Below are positions 1 through 17,510 of a stretch of 64,000 nt of DNA, one piece after another. The first letter of the stretch is position 1. Every line of letters starts with the position of its first letter. This stretch comes from Bolinopsis microptera (taxonomy: Eukaryota > Ctenophora > Tentaculata > Lobata > Bolinopsidae): assembly GCF_026151205.1 (NCBI RefSeq), contig NC_087079.1, positions 16,300,945 through 16,364,944 on the forward strand, written 5' to 3'. Under the pieces are notes generated by a model. The model did no database searches and was not told the DNA's origin. It was given only the letters and a program-made list of their open reading frames with translations. Made by a program: the position numbers and the translations under genes.

Positions 1-151
1 CAATGATCAAGTAAAAAAGAGCGTGAGCTACTTAACACATTTATAAGATTTGGGAAATCGCTTGTTATTCAAATCAATTACCATAGAATTCAAATTGTAT
101 GCTTGGCGCCGCGCATTTGAGGTGTAATTCAATCAATCGTCAAATCGTGCA

Positions 152-356
152 AACGTATGCGGAGGGTAACCATGTCGACGACACCATAACTGCTCTGCGC
201 GCGGACAATATACATTAAAATAACGTATGCGGAGGGTTATGCATGTTTTCCTTTGTGACACCGAACGAAAAACATACCTACCTACTATACCCATTCTCAA
301 TTCCTTCCACTTCTATACATCTTATGCCTTTTTAAAGAAAAAGACAGTTGATGTAA
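152..356. repeat. dispersed repeat, copy 1 (second copy at 42028-42168)
   Basis: The motif ATGCGGAGGGT occurs at about 157 and 228. The stretch from 222 onward, through a run of CTACC repeats to a GCCTTTTTAAAGAAAAAG segment, is closely matched at 42028-42168. Nothing coding is visible in the first 380 bases. I do not recognise the family. Confidence 0.6.
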
Positions 357-384
357 AAAATTGAACATTTTATTTAGCAATTTA

Positions 385-474
385 GGTGTCCATTAATGTC
401 CGCCTATGTCCTGTCCTTTTTGGATTCTATGAGACAAGCGGACATAAACGGACGTGACACCCCCCCCCCCCCCT
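385..474. repeat. short repeat fragment ending in a C run
   Basis: Repeated tracts of the type ATTAATGTCCG and GGACATAAACGG end in a run of 14 C. The same GGACATTAATG wording and homopolymer end recur in the element at 7219-7645, so this is probably a relative of it. Boundaries are approximate, and the ORF crossing it (396-584) is repeat-derived. Confidence 0.4.
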
Positions 475-488
475 CTATTATACTTATA

Positions 489-982
489 GTGGTCGTTCAC
501 ATATTACGTAATCAATATTTGAGCAATTTTCACCCCCTCCCCCCTTCCGTAATCAACCGTAATCAAAACCCTACCCCCTCCTGACAGCAATATTACGTAA
601 TCATGGCCTGATATGACCCCCCCCCCCCTTGACTTTTTTTCCTAGAAAACACTTTTCTCTACGTTTCATGCTACCCCGATCATGCTATCATGATGAGCCG
701 AAATCATTGTTATGATATCCGGCCAAGCACCTTCTAAACTACTTACTATTATAGCCGGATATTCGATCAATTTCTAAATTTTATCACTATCAACTATCAG
801 AGTGGAATTTGAATTGAAATATTGTCAAATTTTTATTATTCAAGACGGTAAAAAAGAAAATTTTGATTACGCAATCATAACGACAAACGACCGAAACCCC
901 GCCCCCCCCCCTCCGCAATCAATCGTAAGCATTTGGAAACCCCCTCCCCCCTCGGCTGATTAAGTAATATGTGAACGACCCC
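489..982. mobile_element. 494-bp non-autonomous TIR element flanked by TA
   Basis: The left end GTGGTCGTTCACATATTACG is mirrored by the right end: the reverse complement of the last bases reads GGGGTCGTTCACATATTACT. The element is bounded by TA at 487-488 and 983-984, the target duplication used by Tc1/mariner-type elements. The interior has no coding frame; it contains several CCCCCTCCCCCC tracts and GTAATCA words beside both ends. The size and lack of an ORF fit a MITE. Confidence 0.75.
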
Positions 983-985
983 TAA

Positions 986-1078
986 TAACGGGTGATACTC
1001 GTAAAATATCTGTTTCAGGACCGTCGACGATCAGTCCAACTCGGCGCGCGTCCTGCTTATAGGTTGTTTGTAGGTTAA
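986..1078 (+). repeat. R1 dispersed repeat (GTCGACG core), copy a
   Basis: Reference copy of a family with at least seven copies in the window: 986-1078 (+), 2914-3013 (-), 14956-15062 (+), 15275-15361 (+), 15424-15453 (- partial), 26034-26140 (-) and 27227-27310 (-). Conserved parts, in order, are GGTGATACTCGTAAAATAT, TTTGTTTCAAATATTAG, GACCGTCGACGA, GGCGCGCG and TAGGTTATAAA. Confidence 0.75.
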
Positions 1079-1300
1079 ATCACGTGATCGAGACAGTTTT
1101 TCGCCAATATTTCGTCAGGCCTCACATAGGGTTAAAATGCTCCCCCGCGAGCATTTTAACCCTATGTCTGATGTCGTAAGGGGTGATTCGGAATCAGCGT
1201 CCGAAAATAAATCGCGGAATGAAGTTGGTCTCAACTGTCGGGGGGCCCTTTTAGAATAATCTCGAAGATCGACTGTAACGTGATTTAGCACGCTCGGGGG
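1079..1300. repeat. R2 hairpin-bearing dispersed repeat
   Basis: Contains a perfect 18-bp-stem hairpin at about 1126-1172 (CATAGGGTTAAAATGCTC and its reverse complement around CCCC). The sequence around it (GAGACAGTTTTTCGCCAATAT, then GGAATCAGCGTC, then a GGGGGCCCTTT segment) recurs at 25086-25280. Relatives of the CAGCGTC end lie at 24752-24830 and, inverted, at 54896-54960. Confidence 0.65.
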
Positions 1301-1384
1301 TCCTCATATCAGGTAAGGGGCGTTACCGGGGGACGGCCCAGGCTATCAATACTAATAATCTCAGGATATGTTTGTTTGTTTGTA

Positions 1385-2490
1385 GGTTTATAATAGGATA
1401 TCCATTATCGGTATGAAATCTTTTATCTAGATAAACAGGCAGATAAAGATGTAGGTTTTATCTAGATCGCATAGATAAAACCGATAATTTTTCTGCTGAA
1501 GGCCAAAGCAGTAAACGACCGGGGGTAGGATTTGGCCGGGGCCGGGAATGTCCAAATTTTCCCGGGGCCGGGAATTGTGAATTGGCCGTTCTGGAATTTG
1601 GCCGGGGCCGGGGCCGTGAATTTAATAAATCCACGACAAAAACAAAGGACTGCTCTTGAAAGTTGGCACTCTGGACATCATCCTTTCAAAATTGAAAATC
1701 CATTTTAAGATTTATATGAAAGTTTTAGGCCGATTTTGATCAAAAATTCCCGGCAAAAATTGAAAATCGGCCGGGGCCGGGAAGAAATAGCTCCCCCGGT
1801 GCCGGGATTTCACGGCGCCGGGAATCCCAGTCGATTACTGGGCCAAAGCCAAACTGTTTTCCAAATTTCACAAAAACTAATTGTCGACTTTTATCACTGC
1901 TTACCAGTAATCTTGGTAAAGTACCACTTCCTTTCTTTTGAAAATATTAGAGCATCAGTTTTCTTCTCCGGGGAATAGAAGTGCACCAGTTCTCTTCAAA
2001 ACAGTAGACCGACGGTTTCCTTCTCCTGAAAACAGTAACGCACTAGTTCGTTTTATCACTGTTTACCAGTAATCTTGGTAAAGTACCACTTCCTTTCTTT
2101 TGAAAATATTAGAGCATCAGTTTTTTTTCTCCGGGGAACAGAAGTGCACCAGTTCTCTCCAAAACAGTAGACCACCGGTTTCCTTCTCCTGAGAACAGTA
2201 GTGTACTACCACTACCAGTTATCTTCAAAACAGTAGACCGACGGTTTCCTTCTCCTGAGAACTGAGAACAGTGACGCACTAGTTCTGTTCAAAACAGTAG
2301 ACGAAGGGTTTCCTTCTCCTGAGAACAGTAGTGCAGCAAATACCAATTCTCCTCAAAACATGAATAGAGCATGATTCAGTGAACCGTTTCCTTATCCTGG
2401 GGATAACTTGGAGCAACAGATTCCTTCTCCTGAAGACAATGTTTCACGCCCAGAACACTTACGGAATTCAATCGAGTGCCCTGCCGGTAT
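1385..2490 (+). repeat. R7 repeat with an internal 57-bp tandem array
   Basis: A segment rich in TTTATCTAGATAAA (1385-1500), a GGCCGGGG-rich stretch (1515-1830) and a tandem array of about 57 bp per unit (1930-2350). The unit holds CAGTAGACCGACGGTTTCCT and TCTCCTGAGAACAGTAG. The first segment and the array are matched in inverted orientation at 58357-58735, where the GC-rich stretch is missing. That points to one dispersed element with a later insertion or expansion here. Confidence 0.65.
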
Positions 2491-2913
2491 TTTTGACTCT
2501 TGTTAACAGTAGCATGCTCGTTCCCGACTCCAGAATGGTTGTAAGGTGAAACGCCAGCACCCTCAAGAGAACAATGTCAATAACCTTCTCTGGATTTCTA
2601 CAGTTCTACAGTTCCATAGGTATACAAATGTAAATAAACCTCTTAAGCTCACATCCAAGTGAACTACCTCTTCCATCATACTAGAAGACGTTTGGGACTG
2701 TTTCTTGGAATACCTACTTGGGAACAGAGAGAGGCAAAAACACTCATTTAAAAAAAATTACGGTATTGTAGCAGTATTTTTGGTAATTTCTAGTATGTAG
2801 TAAATTTTTATACCGATAAAAATATGTTTTATCTAGATAAACAGATAACTGTTTTTAACGAATTATCGGAGATAATTATCGGTTAGTGTTACGATTATCG
2901 GAGTGGATAGCCT

Positions 2914-3013
2914 AGTTTATAACCTACCAGGACGCGCGCCGAGTTCAGAGTTGGACTGATCGTCGACGGTCCTAATATTTGAAACAAATATTTTACGAGT
3001 ATCACCCGTTTAA
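2914..3013 (-). repeat. R1 dispersed repeat, copy b
   Basis: Inverted partner of copy a, with TATAACCTACC at one end and TTTTACGAGTATCACCCGTT at the other. It ends just before the NXNL2-like gene, so any proximal promoter or 5' untranslated sequence of that gene would overlap repeat DNA. Confidence 0.75.
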
Positions 3014-3024
3014 TTCAGGATGAC

Positions 3025-3549
3025 ATGAAAACTACACACGTCCTATTTGCCGAGTCAGAGAAATTCTACTTTCTCGGTCAGTCTGGACAACAAGTCAGCC
3101 CGGACGCGCTGCTCGGCAAAGTTATTTGTTTGCTGTACGGCGCCGCTTGGTCCCCACCCTTCTTGGAGTTCTTATCTCTCTTCAAACGATTCTACTCTGA
3201 GCTAGAGTCAGACCACGCCCCGCTGCAAGTTATCTACGTGAGTTTTGACAGAACTAGAGAGGAAATGAGGGAGCTGGCGAGTCATTTCCCGACCTCTTGG
3301 ATGTCATTACCCCATTCGAGCAGTCTCATAAACTACTTAAAGTTAAAGCACAGTGTGGTGGTAATACCCAGATTGGTGGTTGTGAAAGATAACGGAGAAC
3401 TCATCACAGATAAAGGGGTGAGAGATGTCAGGAAGAGGGTCAAACGGTGCTTCACGAGCTGGTACAACGCAGCTAAACTAATCCCAGTCAGCCAGGGGAC
3501 TGAAATAAACCCAGTAAACCAAGGAGCTGCACTGAACCCAAATAGCTAG
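3025..3549 (+). CDS. NXNL2-like (nucleoredoxin-like) thioredoxin-fold protein lacking the CXXC cysteines
   Basis: A single uninterrupted 174-aa frame. Residues 10-140 follow the tryparedoxin/nucleoredoxin-like layout: LLGKVICLLYGAAW (30-43), a long helix FLEFLSLFKRFYSEL, VIYVSFDRTREEM (70-82), WMSLP (92-96) and the cis-proline strand VVVIPRLVVVKDNGELIT (111-128), then a basic helix and a W in the C-terminal extension. The end resembles vertebrate NXNL2 (RdCVF2): IPxLVxVKxNGExITxKG is shared, as is the following CFxxW. Length (174 versus roughly 155 aa in vertebrate NXNL2) fits. The active site reads WSPPFLEF, so both redox cysteines are replaced; the protein is unlikely to be a disulphide reductase and may act by binding, as proposed for RdCVF proteins. 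The start is the first in-frame ATG after a repeat ending at 3013. The C-terminal 20 residues (QGTEINPVNQG) look like low-complexity drift. Family is fairly certain, function is inference. Confidence 0.8.
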   Translation: MKTTHVLFAESEKFYFLGQSGQQVSPDALLGKVICLLYGAAWSPPFLEFLSLFKRFYSELESDHAPLQVIYVSFDRTREEMRELASHFPTSWMSLPHSSSLINYLKLKHSVVVIPRLVVVKDNGELITDKGVRDVRKRVKRCFTSWYNAAKLIPVSQGTEINPVNQGAALNPNS

Positions 3550-3614
3550 GGAACTGGAAAAAACTCAGCCAGAAATGAAAGGAATACATACGTTGAGGTC
3601 AATCCAGAAATGAA

Positions 3615-3785
3615 ATGATTTCAGTTATTGACCCAGGATTAGCTAGTATTTTAATTCGGCAGTTTCCTCCGATGAAGATTGAAGAATCAGTTACTGTTGT
3701 CAACAAGTTTAACATTGGATCTATGCTGGGCGCTGGCTACAAATTTGTGGCATTTAGGGCCATGCAGCTGGCTGACGCCGAGTAG
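3615..3785 (+). CDS. 56-codon ORF or terminal exon of unknown product
   Basis: An ATG-to-TAG frame with coding-like composition: MISVIDPGLASILIRQF at the start and GAGYKFVAFRAMQLADAE at the end. It has a small amphipathic segment and no cysteine. A TGATTTCAG at 3616-3624 could also be a splice acceptor, which would make this the last exon of a longer transcript, possibly from the NXNL2-like locus 66 bp upstream. I do not recognise the family. Confidence 0.35.
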   Translation: MISVIDPGLASILIRQFPPMKIEESVTVVNKFNIGSMLGAGYKFVAFRAMQLADAE

Positions 3786-3821
3786 GGTGTTTTGGTCGTT
3801 CTAACTTAAGACTTTTAAGAA

Positions 3822-4097
3822 TTAAAGCAGCCGTATTGATCTTCCAAACCTACAACTTTCAAGGGCTAGAATTCGCTGTATTTTGCCGTTAAAACACAAC
3901 TTGTACTGTTTAACTTCATGATTGGGCCGTAATTCAAAAGCAAATTGGCAAGAAGTGGTGCTCACGGTCTCACTTAACATCACCATGGTCTTAAGCGACA
4001 GACAGCCTGCAGGCATATGATCCGAATACGAAATATCCTTGTGTTCGGCATTTAATAGCCCTAATTGGTTACTTCGTATATAGAAAAACAAAGGCAT
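3822..4097 (-). repeat. diverged relative of the 45.9/49.3/55.8-kb repeat, carrying a 91-aa open frame
   Basis: Read on the minus strand, 3835-3990 aligns with 45880-45985, 49225-49350 and 55740-55855: CCACTTCTTG, then ATTACGRCCCAATCATGAAG, then TTTAACGGCAAAATA. Here the frame stays open for 91 aa (ending SCRFGRSIRLL), while the other copies contain stops. It may be an old fossil of an element's coding part or chance openness; no domain is recognised. Confidence 0.45.
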
Positions 4098-4099
4098 GT

Positions 4100-5359
4100 A
4101 GTACTTTAGTTGGGAAAAACTGCTAGGGTTGATAGTTGGAATTTCTTAATGTACAATTTTCAACATTCGTAACGGTTTAGTAAATCAAAACGTATTTACT
4201 GGTAATATTTTCACACAAATCAATATAACAAAACAAACAACTCATCCATAAGATGTAGCCTCTAAAATCATTACTAAAATAGTGTCTCCATGGTTACGGT
4301 GTGCAGGCGTTGTCAAGGTCGCATATCTAGCTAGTCCCATTTAAATATGTACCATGTGACCGTTTTCAAGCTTGATCAACTAAAACATTTCCCTAGTGAA
4401 GCTGTGCAGGATAATGATTTTCAGTCAACGGCAAAACCACTAACATGGAAAATGAGTTTGATGTAATTTCCATGAAAATGTCACGAAATACTTGTACAAC
4501 GTTCAATATCTTTCAAATCTGGAAACTTTGAGTTTATCCAATTTCTTTTCTCATATCGAATGATTCGGAATAATGAAGGATCAAGTTCTAACTCAAGTTC
4601 TAACTCTCTATTGTCGAATGTCCGTTTTAATCTCAGTTTATCCATTGCAGGGCCAACAAGTTTGCCACCAGCTGATATCAGCTTGAAGAAAAAGTTATCC
4701 TGCACTAACTATGGGAAACCTAACAATAATTTTGATGAAAATAAAACTTACGTTACAATAATAATCTACTGATCCCAGTTTTATTTAAAATTGAGACATG
4801 CGCATATAAAGTTCCAACTCAACTGGTTACCATGGCAACTGTGGTAACTGAGGCATGCGAATATCATTAAAAAGTTCCCATTTTAGATTACTCAACAAAA
4901 GTAGCACTATTATACGGGGGAAGTCCCCCAGCCTCAATACAACTTTAACTGAGGGTACAAGAAGATTTTATCCATGGTAACCCTTACTGCGTGTCACAGC
5001 TCACTGTATTTAACTGCCGCGCAAGGAAACAAATTCTTACATCTTGCCCACAATTCTCTGAATTAAAAAGACAAATCAATTTATAAAGAGTCAATTTTAT
5101 ATTTTACACATTTGGGCCTCTTTGGATAGATATTAGCCCAGTTTAAAATAAAACAAAACCGCACTAAGATGTTGTCAATATCATGACAACACTATCCATG
5201 GTAGCCGTGGTGATCACCGAGGGGAGGTGGCCAGTATTCCACCATTTAACTGGTCAACTAGGCTCCGAGTTCCTGTCATGATGTACAGTTTCCATGGCAA
5301 CGGGCACCATCTTCAGGGTAACGTGCTCCATTTCCATGGCAAGTGGTACCGGGCACTCT
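4100..5359. other. intergenic, no gene seen
   Basis: AT-rich DNA between the NXNL2-like gene and the 3' end of Rab7. Short ORFs on both strands near 4481-4772 mirror each other across a repeated AGTTCTAACTC word and show no domain. 4800-5300 carries several CCATGGTAAC/CCATGGCAAC words (4829, 4971, 5197, 5293 and 5333) close to the Rab7 stop, without an obvious function. The Rab7 3' untranslated region probably lies in the upper part. Confidence 0.6.
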
Positions 5360-12637
<7,278 letters not shown>

Positions 12638-14590
12638 CACTATATAACATGATCAAATTAAGATATTGGCTCACACAATTTGTATGTAATTACTTGATTA
12701 TAAGCCATTTAATAGGTTTTGAAAAGTTGACAATTGGAGAATGTCTATAATTCAGATACAGTATTGTAAAGTAGTGACTGGTAAATTTTCGATATGAAAG
12801 ATCTACAGTTAGAGATAAGTCAATTTATCTTTTGCATCCGAAAATAAGTCATTAATTTGACCCTTGAAACTGCAATGGTACACTGTTCAGTGGTCACTTA
12901 CAGCACTGTAAGGCCATGCAAAACAGGACTCTGCAGCATGGAGAAGTGAAATAACATGACCTTCCGGTGGCAACAGGTAAACATTTTCATATTTCCAACT
13001 AATAAATTCATCAATAATCTGCCATCTGTTGGAAGATGTGGAGGAAACTGAATCGAACGATAGGATTCTGCAGCTGTGCCTGCTATTTTACTCAGATCTT
13101 AATAAAGCCAAACATGCACCTTCGGTAGAGTATTTTCATTATAATAACTCTGTTCTGTCAGATGAGATTGTCATTTTGACTTTTGCAGGTAGAAGAAAAC
13201 AAAAATTTCAAGAAAACAACAATTTTATTTAGTATCAATTAAAGCAAACAAAAATATATTTTATATATAACTAGCAGGACCTTTATACCAGATATCTTAG
13301 GGGACTTGGAGTAGCAAGAGAGTGGCTAGAAAATATATACCTAATACAAAAATACGTCAAAAAGAATTCAGGGTGATACAGGATCGAAGATAGAAACCAA
13401 TTGGGCCCCATTATGTTTGACCTCCCAGGGCATGTGCAGATTTGGTGAAAAAAGTCGCATAGTAACAGTCTTGCACATGCAAGTGCAATATGCATAGATT
13501 ATTGGAATAACATTATCATCAGTTTTGGTTGTCAAATTTGCAAATGTGTTTAAACAGTGTTACATTTCATTGGCTGTATCATAGGTCAGGATGGATATTT
13601 CTTGATGCAATGACTTTCAAAGAACACTCCCTGTGATCACGGGAATCCTATTTATATGTATAAAATTAGCTGTATTTCTTTTGAAATTGGAAAATGATTC
13701 AGTGCCATCGTAAAAGTCCTGTACTTTCGTGTTCCCACGCTTTAAAGTCCAGTTTTAAACGGCGCCGCTGCGGAGTCTCAAGCCGTAGTGTCTCATGCTG
13801 TAGTCTGGACCCTAGAACTATGGTGCAAGATTGCTGAAAGTCGCTCACAAGCGAGCAGAGTACAGATGAGATTGAAACAAACATGGCCCCTCAATGTAGG
13901 CAATTAAAAGACCTATCTGATTAACAGTTTTCTTAAAACTAATGATTTTTGACTGATGTGAAATAATTCAAGAAAATTACTAAGACTAAATTGTACAGAT
14001 AAATACTAGGGTACACAATACACATCAAATAGAGAAAAAATGCAGCCTCCTTGATTGTTTGTGAGCCCAGATGTGGCTAAGCTTTATATTCTCCGATGAT
14101 ACTGACATGAACGGTTCAATCTTCAACGGGAACTAGGAATAATTAAACCATCGCACATAGAGATACCGTGCTGTAAGTTTGCAAGGCATGTGGAATAAGT
14201 GGGTCTAGATGCTCGACAATATCATTAACTTCCTGCATACTCGCAATTATTCAGGACAAAATACGCCTATACTAAGAAAATCATAGAAGTTGGTTCAAAA
14301 GACCAATAATAATAGAATTATATTGATACTATTTAAAGGAATCTTTCCGATACATTTTTACTGAATTTGTAATTATTTTTATTAATTGTCTTTTTCCCGG
14401 ATCAAGAAACTCCATATTGGAACAAACTCCCTCCGGACGTCAAAAACTCTGTGACAGTTTTAGGCTTTAAAATTAAACTAGTAGGATTTCAGAAAGACAT
14501 GATTTCTAAAAGTATTACAAATGATTACAAATGATCAAATGAATGAATTAATGAAAGGATAAGTTTTTTAAATAGGACATAGGATAATGT
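12638..14590. other. upstream flank of Rab7, no gene seen
   Basis: AT-rich DNA upstream of the Rab7 start; promoter and any 5' untranslated exon should be here but I cannot place them. 13195-13250 (TTTCAAGAAAACAACAATTTT) resembles 45785-45835, so it holds a dispersed repeat. The ORFs at 13029-13232, 13283-13495 and 13699-13884 lack recognisable domains. Confidence 0.5.
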
Positions 14591-14596
14591 TTTGAT

Positions 14597-14957
14597 AAAT
14601 TTAAAAAAAAGTTATTATATAATTTCTCAAATAGTGCAACGATATTTTGTAAACATGTGTGATGAATGATGATGTGATGTCATAAATTTTACTTTCCTTA
14701 TTTTACTTTACTTATTTTACTTTACTTTACTTTATTGTTATTATATATGTTCACCTATTAACCAGTAACCATTTTTAAAATTTAAAAAAAAGTTATTATA
14801 TAATTTCTCAAATAGTGCAACGATATTTTGTAAACATGTGTGATGAATGATGATGTGATGTCATAAATTTTACTTTCCTTATTTTACTTTACTTATTTTA
14901 CTTTACTTTACTTTATTGTTATTATATATGTTCACCTATTAACCAGTAACCATTTTA
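14597..14957. repeat. tandem duplication, period 181 bp
   Basis: 14597-14777 and 14778-14957 appear identical, starting AAATTTAAAAAAAAGTTATT and including a TTTTACTTTACTTATTTTAC tract. The second copy runs directly into the R1 repeat at 14956. Confidence 0.85.
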
Positions 14958-15680
14958 ACGAGTGATACTGATCGTAAAATATTTGTTCCAAATATCAAAA
15001 TATTCCAAGACCGTCGACGAGTCCGGAGTTCAACCCGGCGCGCGTTTTGGTAGGTTATAAATTTACAATTAGACTCACTACACACTTTAAAATTTTGAAT
15101 TTCTTAAAATATACCATTATTTGTAATTTAAATCCCAGGCCGTCTTGACGGATGTTACTCGTTTAAATTTCTTCGAAGTAGCGCACGCCGGGCCTAATCA
15201 TTAACAATGGTCAACAGGCCGTCCCATTATATTTCAACTAATCAAATAGTATTATTAATTCGTGGCTCGCAACTAAACACGTGATACTTGTAAAATAGTT
15301 GTTTCAAATATTAGACGTCCTCGAGTCAAACACAACGCGCGCGTTTTGATAAGTTATAAATTTACAACGCTGAACGCGCGACTTGCCTTGTCAGATTGCA
15401 ATGCTCTTTTTGTAATAATAATCGGAACAAATATTTTACGAGTATCACCCGTTAATGCTCTTTTCGAGCGCGCGTCGGTCAGCGTCACTAAAAACTTTTC
15501 GGCTACTTTAGCGCTCAGGCATTCAATGGGATATGAGCAAACATATACTTGTAGCGCGATGCGTTACTGTGCCGCGCCGCGCACTCAATGAGGCTTCTCA
15601 CAGCGACATGCGCCACTAAATCGGCGGGATGCGCTACTGTGGTGCTGCGCCGAGCTGAGATGAATTGACATCGTCAATTT
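14956..15680. repeat. cluster of R1 copies and a GC-rich repeat shared with 25.4 kb
   Basis: R1 copies lie at 14956-15062 (+), 15275-15361 (+) and 15424-15453 (- partial). They are followed at about 15556-15678 by a CpG-rich segment (GATGCGTTACTG, CGCCGCGCACTCA, CACTAAATCGGCG, AATTGACATCGTCAAT) found again at 25448-25556. The ORF 15346-15591 runs through these repeats and is not a gene. Confidence 0.65.
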
Positions 15681-17149
15681 TAGCTTAGATAATTATATTT
15701 TTCTATATCATATATTTGTATAATAAGTATAGGTATTGACGTAGTGGATGGTTGAGGGGGTTTCAAGCACAGGTCACTCTCAAATCCTAAAGATAAGCAG
15801 CGGCCTTCGGCACTTGAAACCTCTTCAAACCTCCCCTGATTTATTTATTATTGATATTGTTTGATTGTGCCGTAAAAATAAATATTTGTTTTATTAAAAT
15901 ATTTGTTTTATTAATTAATCATATGCATACGTTGCATGCCACTTTTCGCGCCGCCGAAGGCGGATACGTAATTTAACATGTATCAAAGCAAACAAATAAT
16001 CGCGCTTCTATACTGGTTTATATTATATATTATGTAGTGGCATAATTTTATTAATAACTATATACTTTTATTATAATTATTTATGACAATAACTTAACAT
16101 GAAATTGAATCGTGCATTTAAATTTATCGAGAGCTCTTCAATTTGCTGTTAATGCGTTATTTACCATGAAAGGACGTGTTGGTCGACACCAAAGTAATCT
16201 TTTAAAGTTTATTATAAATGATTTGAATAAAAGAAACCTACCATTTCATTTATCTAAATATAAATTGATAAAAAGTATAATTAATAAAATATGTTAAATA
16301 AAGTGTGTTTATAATTATGATTTATGGTACATTGTTATTTATTATATTTATATTTTAGGCTGTAACCTTATTAGTTCAATGGAATAAACCTAGTATGCCT
16401 TGGTTGCAGCATCGCTTCACTTATAGGTGCATTTAGGGCCCGATGTAATTGCTATGATCAGTTTACTGGTCAACTGGTGTTTCGGTGTCCCTTATTTTGT
16501 TTACACTCGGTCACTTGTCAATATAATATAATGACATGAATATAGTTAAAAGAATATAAGTGCACACAATTGAACAAAAAATTATTTGATCACTTTTGTG
16601 TTAATTTAGTTTATTTGTTATTTGTAATGCTTTGTTGCACGCAAAATTACATCATATGGTTCTAATATAAAACCTTTTAAACTCTTTATCTTTTGTATTT
16701 ACAATTTTCTTATATCATATATAGATTATTGTAGTTCCATAGTATGATTTTGTCTTTTATTTTTTATTATTTATCAATGGCATAGACTGACCTGATGTGG
16801 ATTATTTTATTTACTTAATACTTCTTTTGAAGAAATTTATATTTAGAATTATAACATGTCATTTGGTAACATAATATATAATGTGTAAAGCCCATATTTG
16901 AATAGTCAATTACCAATAATAGTGAAACTTAGTTGAGAATGAATCAACATTTTACATTTTATAATATCTAAAAGGTGGAAGTGAATGGAAGTATAATACA
17001 AAAAGTTATAATACAGGTAAATTTTAACATGTCAGAATTTCCCTTTAAATCACAACTTTTCGCATTAAGCTTCCATTCGCATCAAAATTTTGACTACTCA
17101 ATCAAAACTCAAATAAATCAACATCACTTGCTTCATATCTCACTCACCT
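15681..17149. other. AT-rich intergenic DNA, no gene supported
   Basis: One ORF at 16112-16297 (ending NLPFHLSKYKLIKSIINKIC) is AT-rich and matches no family I know. A CCGCCGAAGGCGG palindrome lies near 15950-15962. Otherwise no structure is seen. Confidence 0.5.
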
Positions 17150-17215
17150 TATATCTCCTACGATAATGACTTTTATCAACCACTTCATATCTCTGGCTGC
17201 AGGTAACATCACTGT
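17149..17215 (-). pseudogene. relic copy of Rab7 coding exon 1 and its flanks
   Basis: On the minus strand this reads MKWLIKVIIVGDIR, then a GTGAGTGAG donor, against KKVLLKVIILGDSG and GTGAGTGATG in true exon 1 (12637-12585). Similarity continues into both flanks: CATCACT and TCAAATTA(A/C)GATATTG upstream of the start, CATCACT downstream of the donor. So this is a genomic duplication and not a retrocopy. The P-loop GDSG has become GDIR and no other Rab exons follow, so it cannot encode a working GTPase. Confidence 0.65.
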
Positions 17216-17510
17216 GCACTGTGAAATTATCAAATTACGATATTGCTCGACCTGAATATCTGTTAAAGTATTAATATATTTTTAATACTTAAAGATCCAC
17301 TATGTGCTAAGAATGTTTCTGTTCATATAAGACAATCTTTTGAAATGCTCATTGTAAACTACAATGATTCAGATTTGTCATTTGCCTGTGTATTTGAGAG
17401 AAGGAACCCCAGAAGCACATACCTTAATAAAGCAACCAGTCATACTATCATATTACTGTCCCTTCATATTACCTTCCTCGACAAATGAACCCTAAAATTC
17501 AGCCTGACAA

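Larger units (their letters stand above)
986..3013. mobile_element. about 2.0-kb composite element bounded by inverted copies of a 95-bp repeat
   Basis: 986-1078 and 2914-3013 are inverted copies of one repeat: GGTGATACTCGTAAAATAT, then CCGTCGACGATCAGTCCAAC, then CGGCGCGCGTCCTG and TAGGTT. Between them lie, in order, a hairpin repeat (1079-1300), a TAGATAAA-rich segment (1385-1500), a GGCCGGGG-rich segment (1515-1830) and a tandem array (1930-2350). No transposase is visible. The shared outer repeat suggests one transposed unit, but it could also be independent insertions around a target. The NXNL2-like start codon lies only 11 bp beyond the right end. Confidence 0.55.

Noticed and set aside
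16112-16297. 61-aa ORF
   Set aside because: AT-rich, no recognised motif, no splice context; length is expected by chance in such DNA.
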